Source: Piscicola geometra (lineage: Eukaryota > Annelida > Clitellata > Hirudinida > Piscicolidae). From it: 64,000 bases of DNA. The notes below the pieces were generated by a model. The model worked only from the letters and a program-made list of their open reading frames with translations. It was not told the DNA's origin and ran no database searches. How positions within the stretch are numbered: position 1 is the first letter of the stretch; every line of letters starts with the position of its first letter. Below, in pieces: positions 1 through 12,904 of the stretch. The position numbers and the translations under genes are program-made. The stretch covers positions 9,081,844 to 9,145,843 of the forward strand of contig OX030957.1 of the NCBI GenBank assembly GCA_943735955.1. Reading direction: 5' to 3'.

Positions 1-690
1 ATCACATTTTTAGTTTTTATTTATGCATAATATGCTCATTATAGATAGAAATTATTGCGCTTGTGAGTGAACTTTTTCAATAATAGTGATTAACTTTTGC
101 TGTGTTTTCAATTTAAAATATAACATCATAAAACTTGAAGATGCCAAATTTAATTAAACTAAATTTTTAATTTCATATTTAAAATTATAAGAAGTGATGA
201 TCTGCTGAAAATCATGGAGGAGTCCTACCCAGAATGGGCGGTGATCCTGTAGGGGTCCTGGGGTCATTACCATTAAGGTGGACCCCTCACTATGGACCCC
301 AGGACCCTCCGGATAAAAACAATTTTAATTTTTTTATTACTATAAAACTTATAAGAGATTTATTTTATTATTGTTAATTTTGATAAGCTTTTACCCATAC
401 ACATCCAAAAAAAACCAGTTGTTATTCTATAATATAAAATATAAAATATAGGATAAAAAATATTTAATTTACAACAATATGAAGAGTATGTGTTTAACTA
501 TATTTATTTAGAAATTCAAATTATTTTCAGAAAAAATTCTTAATGAAATAATAAATGTTCAAAATCATTCTAGTAAATCAGTGTATTAAAAAGTAATTAA
601 AAAAATTATCCACCATCGTTCAATCAACAGAAAATTCTAATTTTCAAGAATTGTTATTTAGGATTTTATTGTATTTGAAAAATCAAACTA
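1..690. other. AT-rich non-coding stretch with a GC-rich patch
   Basis: I see no gene here. Most of it is AT-rich and full of stops. A GC-rich patch at about 211-310 contains gggcggtgatcctg (236-249) and two 'ggacccc' stretches. A similar gggcgg(c)gatcctg motif is found again at 40811-40823, next to the LINE, so the patch is probably a scrap of a dispersed repeat. The link rests on one short motif and is weak. Confidence 0.4.
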
Positions 691-694
691 ACCT

Positions 695-1045
695 AGTACA
701 ACCTGTGTCGTGGTCGAGTGGTCGGCGACTGGAGGGTATCTGGGTTACCCATAGCACAAAGATCAAAAACTGATAAAGGGCGGATGAACACATTTTTAGT
801 GTCAACGACCAACCCAGGAGCAGTGGGCAGGTGTCTTATCTGCACGGGAAAGTAAGACATCCCCGCTCTACCACTAGTCCAGGGAAGCACCTCAGACAAG
901 TGCTATACCCCTTCAGTCTCCCAGCCAGGGTTACGCCCTGCTGCCTTGCAGGTTAGGTTTTGGCTAATTAAAGGCTAAGGGAGTCAACGCTCATTCCAAA
1001 TCTGGAGTCGGAGTCCCTAAGGCGGCTTAACTTTGCTCAGAAAGT
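695..1045 (+). repeat. GC-richer dispersed repeat fragment, possibly tRNA-like SINE/LINE 5' region
   Basis: This block has clearly higher GC than its surroundings, with sharp edges. It carries a tRNA A-box-like sequence (tggtcgagtggtc, about 711-723), but I find no convincing B box behind it. The text around 935-955 (a 'gccagggttacgccctg' palindrome-like stretch) is not typical of host DNA here. I infer a retroelement fragment. There is no reading frame I can support. Confidence 0.35.
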
Positions 1046-1055
1046 CATTCCAGTA

Positions 1056-2052
1056 ACTCTTTTAAATATTTTAAATATTTTTCAAATATTTTAAATATTT
1101 TTCAAATATTTTAAATATTTTTCAAATATTTTAAATATTTTTCAAATATTTTAAATATTTTTCAAATATTTTAAATATTTTTCAAATATTTTAAATATTT
1201 TTCAAATATTTTAAATATTTTTCAAATATTTTAAATATTTTTCAAATATTTTAAATATTTTTCAAATATTTTAAATATTTTTCAAATATTTTAAATATTT
1301 TTCAAATATTTTAAATATTTTTTAAATATTTTAAATATTTTTCAATTATTTTAAATATTTTTCAAATATTTTAAATATTTTTCAAATATTTCAAATATTT
1401 TTCAAATATTTCAAATATTTTTCAAATATTTTAAATATTTTTCAAATATTTTAAATATTTTTCAAATATTTTAAATATTTTTCAAATATTTTAAATATTT
1501 TTCAAATATTTTAAATATTTTTCAAATATTTTAAATATTTTTTACATTATTTAAATATTTTTTAAATATTTTAAATATTTGTAAAATATTTTAAATATTT
1601 TAAAAATATTTTAACTGTTTTTAAAATATTTTAACTATTTTTAAAATATTTTAAATATTTTTTAAATATTTTTTTAATATTTTAAATATTTTTTAAATAT
1701 TTTAAATATTTTTGAAATCTTTTAAATATTTCAAAAATATGTTAAATCTTTTAAATATTTTTAAAATATTTTAAATATTTTTAAAATATTTTAAATATTT
1801 TTAAAATATTTTAAATATTTTTAAAATATTTTTTTAATATTTTAAATATTTTTAAAATATTTTTTTAATATTTTAAATATTTTTTACATATTTTAAATAT
1901 TTTTTTAATATTTTAAATATTTTTTACATATTTTAAATATTTTAACAATCTTTTAAATATTTTAAAAATCTTTTAAATATTTTAAAAATATTTTAAATAT
2001 TTTAAAAATATTTTAAATATTTTTTTTATAATTTAAATATTTTTTTAATATT
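1056..2052. repeat. AT satellite, 20-bp unit, about 1 kb
   Basis: Tandem array of the 20-bp unit ttcaaatattttaaatattt. Copies are nearly perfect from about 1080 to 1540. They then decay stepwise into variants (ttaaaatatt, ttttttaatatt, ttttacatatt) up to about 2050. Each unit consists of two half-repeats of the form AAATATTT, which is itself a palindrome. The array ends abruptly at 'cgtggcgaaaaccc'. Confidence 0.95.
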
Positions 2053-3328
2053 TCGTGGCGAAAACCCGACGAACTTCAAGACCAGGTTTCATATTTTGTT
2101 GTATTTTATTGTATTATACAGTTCTACTTCATACTAAATTTTTTTGAATAAAAATAATAACGAGTTGAACTGCTCATGAAACTAGCATGAAAGCCACCCT
2201 CATAATATTCGTCATCGCGTCAGGATGTATTTTGTTCTCACACAACCGCCGAAAGATGTATCTTATTAGTCATTCAAGACATTCAAGACATTTGAGCATT
2301 CAAATCCCACAGGTCTCAAATAAATATTCTATTTGGTATAAATCTGTTTAATGTTTTTTATCATATTTAAAAATTTAATATATTTTTAAAAATCAATAAT
2401 TTTTTGTAATTGAATTACTTTTTTCTATTAATATTTAAAGAAAATAGTCAAAAGAACTTTAAAAGATAAAATGCTAGTTTGAATCGGCTTCATGAAAAAC
2501 AGAGATCAGTGTCTTTACAGCATACTTTAAACTCCAGTTTGTAAACAGAATTTCTCTTTTAAGAAGATGTTAACTTTAATCTGATGCCACCACATGCAGA
2601 ACTTGTAATTTTGTATTTTATAAAATTCTCTCGATTCATAAAGCATCAACAGGTTTTCACAAGGTCGTTGGTGCTTTGTAGATTAAGAAAATGTTTTAAT
2701 GAATTAGGTCACAAAGAATTATGAAAGTATGACAAAATAAATAAAGATTAAAATAATTGTGAACGTATTCATAAATAAATAAATATTTTAAAGGATGCTG
2801 AAAAGAACTTAGAATAAATAAAAAAGTTTAGTGAATAGAGTGGGTTTGATTGAATTCACAAATATAATAGTAATAAAATAAAAACAAGGTCGTTGATGCT
2901 TTTATAAAAGTTTTAACATTCAAACTTTATCATTTTTAATATTTATAGCTTTTTATTTTCGCATTTAAGAATGGTACAATGTACCATTGGTGCATAGACC
3001 AAGGATATTCTTATATCCAAAAATATATGTATTCAAACACTTTGCATTAATAAAAAATGTTAAACTAAAATTATGTTTATATAATAAATATATAGTGAAT
3101 AAGTTTGATCAATTCTACATGTTCTAAAAGTATTCACACACAAAAAATTTTTTGCAGTATAAAGAAACAGTCGTTACACACATAAAGCTCATCTACAAGT
3201 TTGAGTAATTTTATGGCATATAAAGACTCTTGGAACTTACTAAAAATTATATATATAAAAGGGTCTATACACACATCATGTGTAGCAGCACTATAGGAGT
3301 GCATGGATGCATATAGAATGACACGTCT
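2053..3328. other. Intergenic, no gene seen
   Basis: AT-rich sequence upstream of nidogen. The only notable point is the phrase 'aaggtcgttg(g/a)tgctttt', which occurs twice (about 2661 and 2885). I find no ORF with coding character and no RNA gene. Confidence 0.4.
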
Positions 3329-3382
3329 TATAAAAGAATACATCAGGAGCCATTCAGCTGTTCCAGCCTTGCGCCTTTGAAG
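3329..3382 (+). promoter_or_regulatory. Putative TATA promoter and 5'UTR leader exon of the nidogen gene
   Basis: TATAAAAG lies at 3329-3336. About 30 bp downstream, at 3355-3366, are initiator-like sequences (cattcag, gttccag). A good donor (GAAG|GTACTC) follows at 3382/3383. A matching acceptor (tacccatag|) at 3769 opens the exon that carries the nidogen ATG at 3777. This gives a short non-coding leader exon spliced to the first coding exon. The arrangement is inferred from signals only. Confidence 0.5.
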
Positions 3383-3776
3383 GTACTCTTTTATATTTAT
3401 TTCCTACTATCTACTATTGCTATTGTTTAATTTATTAAATAAATTTTCTTAAAAATAAAGATTTATTTAAGGTTTTAAAATAAATAAAAAAGAAATACTG
3501 ATCTTTCATGAAAATTCTTAACGTTTCCCAATTTCAAGTTTTTGAAAACAAATTAAAAGTTGCGTAATTTCATTTGATAATATTTTCAAAGTGACTGGCT
3601 TTTTTTAGTCTTTGGATTTTTTAAATAGAAGACTGAAAACGATTAATTTTAATATAAATCATCATCATCATCCTTATCATCATCGATCAAACACTTTTCT
3701 TCGTTTTATGCTCTGAAAAAGCATATACATAAAATCTCTATAAATTGTTTCTACCCTACCTACCCATAGCTTCAAG

Positions 3777-6700
3777 ATGCTGGATTTTGTGAAAAGCATC
3801 TTAGTATTTCTCCTCTCCACATCATCTCTCGTTGCTTCCATCACGCCAGCGGACCTTTATCCCTATGAAGGCTTTCCTAGTCTAGTGAAAGGGGATGATG
3901 AAGCTCATGAAATCGAAGCCAACCCTCCTGTGCACTTATATGACCAGACATTCGACAAGATTTATGTGAGGATTAAGTTTATTTTAATTATTTTTTCTCG
4001 TTTTTTTGTTTAATTGATTGTTTAATTAGTGAAATAAATTAATTTTATCGATATTTTTCAATTATTGATATTAACAAATGAGTCTAGGTCAAAAATTAGC
4101 GTAGGATGAGATGAAACGGTACAAAACCCATTATGTATATATAAATATGACTTTTATAAAGTGTTTGATAACTAGAATTTAAACTACCGTAGGTTTTTAT
4201 ATCTCTATATATTATTTTAGTTATGATAAATTTATTCGCAATATTTATTATAGAAAAACTCAGTCCTAGCCTATTTTCATGTGTATTTGATAATTAGATT
4301 AATCAATGCTTGTCGAAAAATATTTTAGGTCTTTCAATTCAATCTTAAATTTTTAATTCCAATGGTTTCTAAGACATCTAAGTGAGAAATATATTTTCAA
4401 CAATTATACAGAGTTCTCTATATTTTTTAACTTTTTCAGCAGCTTGTGAACTATATGAACTAAAATTGAAAAATGTTTACTTTTATTTTTATACATTTTT
4501 ATTAGTTTTTTTCATAACACACAACTCCACCCTGCATAGTAAGCAGATGAAAGTAGGTTAGTAACTGAGCGCAGCATTAAAGGATTTTTCATAAGTGGTT
4601 GGATGCAGCTTTAAACATATTCAAGCGTCAATTTCTTAATTAGACTCACTCTCAACTAGTGAAAGTTTTATTAGTGAGCATAAATACATGTGCGTTGTGT
4701 AAATCAAGTCTTCTTCATAAAAAGATTCTTAAAATTATTTTTATTTACTCTTTTTATTTTTTTAAACTCATTTTAAACAAAATCTTTCTTTATTATGCCC
4801 AACTTCAATCTTTCAAAGTTTCTTTTATACTCTACACGCCCTTTAATGTATTCCTTACTGTTTGATCCTATTGCGTTTTTAATTTGAACCCAAGTTTATA
4901 ATTTCATTATATCTAAAAATCTTAGATTTTCTCTTTAAATCTATTATGCCTTCAATACGTAAATAAGTCAACAAACTCAAATTTTATCTTTAAAATTACC
5001 CAAGGTATAATAAATCAAACGCTTTCCTAAACCTAGCCTTTTGTTATAATTTTAAACTGAAATTATTAATATTTTTGCTCTAAATATCTTTTTTCTAAGT
5101 TTCCATCAATATTTTAAACCATTTTGTCAAAAGGTTAAGTCATTCTATTTTTTTCGAAAAGTCTTGAGTTTGTTTCTTTTTATATTTAGTAAATTGAATT
5201 TCTAGAAAACATTTTTTTTAGTCTTAGATACTATTAAAACCTTTTTGACTCAAGCAGGAGATATTCAAAATATAATTGCTCCAACACTCGATACCCTTCT
5301 GACATTTGAAACTATACCCAAAATCAGGTGAACACGAATGGTCTACTTTCCTTCGAACGAGACATATCTCCGTACCGTAGTGACTTTGAAATTCCCTTCG
5401 ACCACTTCCACATAATCGCTCCTTTCTATGCTGACGTCGACACCACCACCAGCGGGACTATTACTTTCGGGTTGGTGGACTAAGAGGGAGTAATAAATTT
5501 ATTAAACCTTTTCAGTGAAACTCAAAAGTACCAGATAAAACTCCGAATAGTTTTATCAATTTGCTGAAGAGATTGAACTTAATGAGTTTTTATTCGTTTT
5601 TTAGTTTTTTTTTCGATTAAGTAACAACAAAAACGCTTTCAATACTCAGGCAATCTTCCGATCCATCCTTGCTGGAAAGGGCTGCTCGTGAAATCTCTGC
5701 CGCCTTTCCTCGTTTTGAATCTTTCAGACCGACGGCCTTATACATCTTCACATGGGTTGACGTAGGCTACTACCAGGCAAACGATGACAAGGTCTGTAAA
5801 CAAAAAATTTTATAATTAATATTTTCTAATTAATACTAATTCATTTGATAATTTGAAGAAAAAAATGATTTTATGCACTCAACAGAAAAATACTTTTCAA
5901 GCTGTTTTGGCTACTGACGGAGAAAAAACCTTCATTTTCCTAATGTACCCTGAAGGAGGTTTGAACTGGCATCTCGGAGAAGACAAAGAAGGAATTCCAG
6001 GAATTTCTGCACAAGTTGGTTTCAGCGTTAAAGATCGTTTCTATGAGCTCAGTGGTTCTAAGTTTCAAAGGGTTCTATATCTTCCTAGGTAAATGCTTAA
6101 AAAGAGTTATAAAATTTAATTTATTTGTTTACTAAATAGTTAAAAACTATTATTTTATATTTATTTATTTATTTAAATTTTAAGACTATGCGGATTTAAT
6201 AAAATGCTTAACCTCAAATATATTTTTAAAATATTAATATGTTAGATTGTTTATTTGAAACTTCTAATTCTACATTTAGCATGAGTAACATTGAGGAGCC
6301 AGGAAAGTTTATCTATTTGACTGGAAGCGCTGAAGGGAACTTGGAAGATCCATCTGGAGTTGTAAGCCGTAAGTTTCTCTGCTAATTCGAAATATTATTA
6401 TTTTCAAAAAAAGTTAAAATTAAGAAAACGAACTTAAAATTTCGAATGTGGAAAATAATAAAATAAAAAAATTACTTCATATTTGTAGAAGCCCCACTGC
6501 CTGAAGACCATCTTCCCTATGACCCGGCAAGAATAGATGATTCCACAGACCAGGATCATCACCAAGACCCCTACCATCCAGACCAGGATCACCACCAAGA
6601 CCCCTACCATCCAGACCAGGAGCACCACCAAGACCCCTACCATCCAGACCAGGATCACCACCAAGACCCCTACCACCCAGACCAGGATCACCACCAAGAC

Positions 6701-9700
6701 CCCTACCACCCAGACCATCCAGAACATCGCACCCACCCAGACCAGGATCACCAAGACCCCTACCATCCAGACCAGGAGCATCACCAAGACCCTTACCATC
6801 CAGACCAGGATCATCACCAAGACCCTTACCATCCAGACCATCCAGAACATCGCACCCACCCAGAACCTTCTGAGCACCCGGTGTACCCAGAAGATCCCCA
6901 TGATAGACGCCAACAAGAGGTCTACGAGCCTTATTACGCCAAAGCCCCTGTGGAGGCTCCTCTAGAAACATGCAGTACCCACGGTGCGTGTGGAGAGCAT
7001 GCGAACTGCCAGGATTATCCCACAGGATACTGTTGCCACTGCACTGGGACCTATTTCGGAAATGGAATCGACTGTGTTATGGGTTCGTGAAAAACTTCTT
7101 ATTTTTGTGTATAGTTAAACAATTTAAAACACAAATGTTTTAAATCACAAATGTTTTAAATCATAATTAATCATATTTTTTAAACAGAGGATGGAAAAAT
7201 TCATATAAGCGGCGAAATTATTGGTAGGGTAAATGAACAGATGCTGACAATGATCAAAACCAACTCTTACGCCGTTCTCAAGGATGGGAGGTCTTTCACT
7301 TCAGTTACCGAAATGACCGATGATCAAAAACTCTTTCTCTCCCATCTACCTATAATTTCAACTGCATTGGGATTCTTGTTTGGAATCAAAGATGACCCTG
7401 ACGCCAAAAGAGGATTCGAATACACCGGTGAAATATATTATACACTCTGTTGAATGAACTTTGAAAAGATATGGAATTATATATTGCCACCACAACACAA
7501 AAATTATAATCCTAAGTAAAACCGTGAAATGCATTTCAGGTGGAAAGTTCAACAGAATTGTGACTGTGGAATTTGGAGAGAATGAGCACTATGCGGAAGT
7601 GAGGCAGATGTTCACGAAAGAAAAGCATGGAAAGTTTTTGTTAACGACTGAAGTCACTGGCACTGTTCCAATCACGGCTCTTGCTCCTAATTCCCAAGTA
7701 GTAATGACCCCTGTGGAATACATGAAGACTGAAACTGGTGGGTTTAATTATTTTTAAACTTATATTTTTCGTGTAAAGAAGAAATTCATAACTAAATAAA
7801 ATATTTAAAATATAAATGTCCGATTATAGGTAAGTTCACTGCGACGGGCCAGCACACATTTGTAAATGCTGATGGCACGAGCACGTACGCCAAGTTTCAC
7901 GAGTCGATAATTTTCGAAGAATGCGCTGCTCATGTTTCTCCATATATCGAAAGTATTCTTGTGACCGTGAAAACTGCCGAAGTGAAGATCAGGAAGGAAG
8001 ATTCTTCTCTCAGATTCCCACTCACCAGCCACATCAGCATCGGACGTAAGCCTAATTGAATGGAGTTCATTTTCCATTTCATTATTGTATCATAAATTAT
8101 CTTGTAAAATTATATAAATTCTTGTTTTTAAATGTGACAAGATGATTTTAAAATATAATTTTTTCAAAATGTTAAGAACACTGCAAAATACTCAGATCTT
8201 CTATCATCATAAATTACAGACAGACTAGAAAACCCTTGCTTGCCCAACCCTTGTGGGGCCCACTCTGACTGCGAAGTAGCAGGTAGTTATTACAACTGCA
8301 AATGCCACCCTGGATATGTCAAGCAGGGAGACTATTGTATGGGTGAGAAAAATAAGTTTTATTTTCAAATTTTTATTTATTTTTATCAATAATTTCACAA
8401 TATAGGCTATTTTAAAAAATCTATTGCACAATTTCAGAGGATCCTGACTGTGTAGGAGGTAAGTTAAAAAAAAATCTTTAAATCCTATTTAAACATATTT
8501 TTTATATTTTCTACAAATGTATTGCGTTTTTCCCATAATTCCCATCAGATCACTGCAGGAGGTCTCAGGCTGGTCTCGTTGATTGTGGTCCCGAACCATG
8601 CCACTCCTACGCTTCTTGTGAATTTGACCACGAACTTTACCGCTATGAGTGCAAGTGCAGTGAGGGTTACGAAGGAGATGGTAAAAGCTACTGCAACAGT
8701 TGTGAGTAACTTATTAGAATATGATGCAGTCACACTTAATATATACTATTTAGACTTGAAAAGGGTTTTAATTAACAATCAACTTTTAAAATTGAATGCT
8801 TTTTATGAACTCAATTTTAATTCAGGTTAATTAGTTTTTACATTTTTTGATTAGGTACAGATTATCAAACAGATACTTTCTGCTTTAACGAATTTCCCAT
8901 AATTATTCACTATCTCACGCTCAGCTTGAAGAATCTAGGATCTTTTTACATCTTTAAAAAATGAATTTTCAAAGAAAATTAATTTAATCTTTGGGAATAC
9001 TTTTTTGAGAAGAAAACATTTCGCCAATAACCTATTTTATACATTAATAAAGATCTATTTGAAAAGTTGTGTCTTATATTGAGTTTTCAAATGTATTTAA
9101 CATATCTAAAAAAATCATTTTTTAAGATTTCACAATTTCATCTAAATTTTTACATAGTAATCGAAGGTGAAGCTGCTATCACCAATTATAAATACTTTTT
9201 TGAAAATTGATACAGTACGTGGAGCTCTTTTAAAGGTTTTCAAACCCTATGACAATTGAGTCGCCTAAACTAACCAAGAACAAGCTTCTTTCTTGCCGAA
9301 ACAACAATTAAGTTTTGTTTAAATTTATTATAAACTTTAAATTTTTATCATCACCATAGACGACTCTTGTCACCACCTGTACTGCGACCCTAGAGCACAG
9401 TGCGTCTACAGCGATGAACTTAGGGAATATCAATGCGTCTGCCCGCCTGGAACTTATGGTATTTCAAAAATAAACTTTTCAAGAACTTTATTTTTTTTAA
9501 ACTATTGACTTAAATATACTCCCTCCACACCAGGCGACGGTAAAAGATGCGAGTTTGAGCAGCTAGTTATTGAAGAGGACGACTGTTCCAGAAACCAGGC
9601 AATATGCCACCCTGACGGCTTATGCGACTATAGCTACGAATATTCTAGATACATGTGTGCGTGCAAACCTGGTTTCCAAGGAGATGGACGTTCTTGCGTT

Positions 9701-12700
9701 CGTTCTGAAGGTTTAAAATTTAAATTTAAAGTTTCATTTGTAAAACAGTGGGAAACACTCATCAGTCTTTTGTATCAAAATCTTATAAATTTGGACTAAA
9801 CTAAAATTCCATAGAAACAGTTCAGTCATGCAGGGAACTCAACAACTGTGACTATAACGCTGAATGTGCCTATGACCAGCAATACCAAATGTACAAGTGT
9901 AAATGCGGATCTGGTTACTGGGGTGAGTTCTCTAAAGTGTCTTAAACTTAGTTTTTTTTCAGAGTAGATATTTTATTCACAAATTTAATATCATAAACTG
10001 CTTGAAAACCTTAATTAAGAAGTTTAAACTAGATTGTTTGAACTATCGTTTATTCATCAACCACCACTGTAAAGCTCGTCTACTACAAAAAACTCTCATA
10101 TCTCACAGGTGACGGCTTTCGATGCGCTTCAATTGAAGATAGAGGGTCAGTGGAAAGTGAAGATTGTTTGGTAAAAAAAGATATTTGTGATTCAAATGCT
10201 GAATGCCAGTACGATCACTCCGCTTTTAAATATATGTGTACCTGCCGGCTTGGATTTGAAGGAGATGGAAAGTACTGTGCTAGAATTGGTTGGTAAGCCG
10301 TTCTATTTCGATAAGGTGTTAATTTTAGTCAAATTGTTAGACTTTACATGCAAAAAAAACATTTTCAACCATGCTGATTAAATTTCACTCATTGAAGCTA
10401 CTAGTTACACGGCAACTTTTATTTCTATGCAGACTGCAATGTAGATCCCAAGATTTGCGACAGAAATGCCCGCTGTGAATCAGAAAGCTTTACTAATTAT
10501 AGATGCAAGTGCCTGCAGGGCTTCATCGGGGATGGAGTGCAATCTTGTGTTCCTCGTGAGTCATGCTTACGTTGATTCGGTTATTGTTGCAATTATTAGT
10601 GCTTCATTATTTTTATAGATGTATTCACTTGTTATTTATTTATGATAAAATCTGGGACGAATCCATGGTGGTTGCTTACTATATTGATTCTTCAATGGAA
10701 AAGGAATATTTGGACCAAGTATTTTAACGAATACCATAAAATAAAAATAGTTTTAGTGTATAAAAATTTAATTCAAATTTAATAATAACAAATTTGAAAC
10801 GTTGTTTCATGTTGACTTCTAGATTTGTAAATGTTTACACAGAAATAAAAAATGCAAAATTTTTGGAAAAATTAGTAAATATTTTGTGCATAAAAAATAA
10901 TTCTATCACCACAATTCTTTTTCGACCTGATGGAAATCATCGGTCGAATATGTATCGAATACTTTTAAACTATCCAATAGAGAATTGAATATTCGGCATA
11001 TCTCAGGTTATAATTATTCATTCACACAGAAATTGATGAGTCAATCACAGACAATCTGGTATACGCACAAGGCACGTTCATAGCTCGTGCTCCAGTCAGG
11101 GATCACCACCCTAATGACGAAAAATTGCTCTCGTTTACTAAAGGTGAGCATAATTGAAACTCATCAATTTGTTTAACTTTGTTTGATACAGGATTTTTAG
11201 ATGTTGAATTATTTTCCTATGAAAACTATTGCAATACTTTTTCGTAATCAACAGACAGCATTCCCGTTGCCGTGGATGTAGACTGCGCGGCTCAGAAAAT
11301 TTACTGGACTGACCTCAGCGACCGTTCGATACACGTTTCTGAACTAAATGGCGATCAAAACACAGTTGTAATTTCAAGTATGTACCTTTGATTTTAAAAA
11401 TTAATAAATGCTAATACATTCAACTTATGAAAATGAAGCGTTATGAGTTATATCTTAAAATAAGTTCTAATTTGTTAAATATAAATGAGTTATAACTTAA
11501 AATCTATAATATCTAAAGACATTTTCATTAAGGTTCCAAGGAATCTGAATATTTTTCTTATAATGCCTACAGAGTTGCATTCTCCTGAGGGCTTGGCAAT
11601 AGACTGGATTGCCGGCAACATCTACTGGACAGACACTGGCACGAATGTCATCCAAGTGGCTAGATTAGATGGTTCTACCGTCAAAACCCTTTTCGATAAA
11701 AACATAACTAGCCCACGTTCTATTGCGGTGGACCCTGTGAGAGGGTAAGTTGTGAATGGTAAAAAAGTCAAATATATATATTTAAGCATTTTCGCTAAAT
11801 ACCAATTACTTAAAACCTATCACCAGCCTCATTTTCTGGACCGACTGGAATCTGAACGATCCAAAGATCGAGAGTTCTAACTTGGACGGATCAGATAGAA
11901 AGGTGTTGGTGCAGACGGGTCTTAAGTTGCCCAATGGACTTGCTCTCGACTATGAGTCTCAGTTTGTCTGCTGGGCAGATGCTGGTTAGAAAATATTCGC
12001 GTTTTCATCTTGAGCTTGTATTGTTTGTAGTTGATTATCGTTTTTTGCTATCAAGCATTCCAACTTCACAACATTTCAAAGTCGCGATTCTTCATTTAAA
12101 ACTAGGTAACAATATTAATTTCAAATTAAATTAGTTGGCACATCCTTTTTATATTTTACCAGGCACGAAAAAGATTGAGTGTGTTACGTATGGAGGCCTG
12201 AAAAGAAGAGTGGTTGTTGATGACGCAGGTTTCTCTTTCGGACTAGCCTACCACAACGAGAACTTCTACTGGACCAACTGGAATGAGTTTGTTCATTTCA
12301 TCCATTTTTTTTCCACATACATCGTAATTTTTATACCGTATAATTTTTAATTTAATTTTAATATTTAATACAACAATTCAAATTCAAAAACAGAACATTA
12401 ATTCGTTTTTTATACCTATTTTATTCAGCCCAGAGCACATCAAGACAGCAGGAAAGCATTCCAGCGAAATGCCACGCCTCATAAACATCACTCCAGGGGT
12501 CAATGCTAGACTCTACGGCCTTTCAGTCGTTAAAGCAACGTGTCCCCATGGTAAGATTTTTCATAATTGAAAGGACCAAACTGAATTTTAATAGCTTCTT
12601 CAAAAAAATTCTAATTCTCAACCTCATTTTTCGAATTTATGTTAATATTTTATTTGTTTCTAAACGCTCGTCTCAACACACATACTGCGCTCTACAATCA

Positions 12701-12904
12701 CAACTCTTAACACATCATAAATCATTAAAATAACTTCACAAATTCAACACTTCTACAAAAACCACTCTAGGTACGAACCCATGCAGTCACAGGAACGGAG
12801 GTTGTAAGTACTTGTGTTTTGCCTCTTTAAGTGGTGGCAGAACTTGTGCCTGTCCCGATGACGTGGGAGAGGAGGAATGCAAGAGGTCCACCTACGGCAA
12901 ATAA
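3777..12904 (+). CDS. Nidogen (entactin), complete, 24 coding exons, 1314 aa
   Basis: Secreted basement-membrane glycoprotein that links laminin and collagen IV networks. My exon set (3777-3965, 5328-5470, 5650-5791, 5886-6088, 6280-6368, 6489-7082, 7188-7427, 7540-7737, 7830-8045, 8220-8342, 8438-8458, 8549-8701, 9360-9458, 9534-9710, 9815-9922, 10109-10288, 10433-10555, 11030-11143, 11255-11377, 11573-11744, 11827-11984, 12163-12286, 12429-12550, 12771-12904) sums to 3945 nt with consistent phases. Order: signal peptide (1-21); NIDO domain (VNTNGLLSF, DVDTTTSGTITF; about 63-255); His/Asp/Pro repeat linker; EGF; G2F barrel (about 454-671); seven EGF modules (672-999); YWTD propeller (IYWTDLSD, IYWTDTGT, IFWTDWN, FYWTNWN; 1038-1270); C-terminal EGF. 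Most introns are phase 1, which suits exon shuffling of EGF units. I see no thyroglobulin type-1 (CWCV) module, which vertebrate nidogens carry. Family call is very secure; individual splice sites are predictions. Confidence 0.95.
6545..6870 (+). repeat. Coding 33-bp tandem repeat in nidogen exon 6 (His/Asp/Gln/Pro-rich linker)
   Basis: About nine imperfect copies of a 33-bp unit lie inside exon 6. In the nidogen frame they read as an 11-residue unit, HPDQDHHQDPY, with shorter variants (HPEHRTHPDQ). They sit between the NIDO domain and the first EGF, where other nidogens have a flexible link. Two other frames on both strands also stay open because the unit has no stop there; those are shadows. 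The linker is strongly acidic and histidine-rich, so metal binding is conceivable, but that is only inference. Confidence 0.9.

Noticed and set aside
6434..6971. Open frames on the - strand and in another + frame over the nidogen repeat
   Set aside because: The nidogen frame fits exon phases, the flanking EGF and a residue-level repeat; the others are shadows of the stop-free 33-bp unit.
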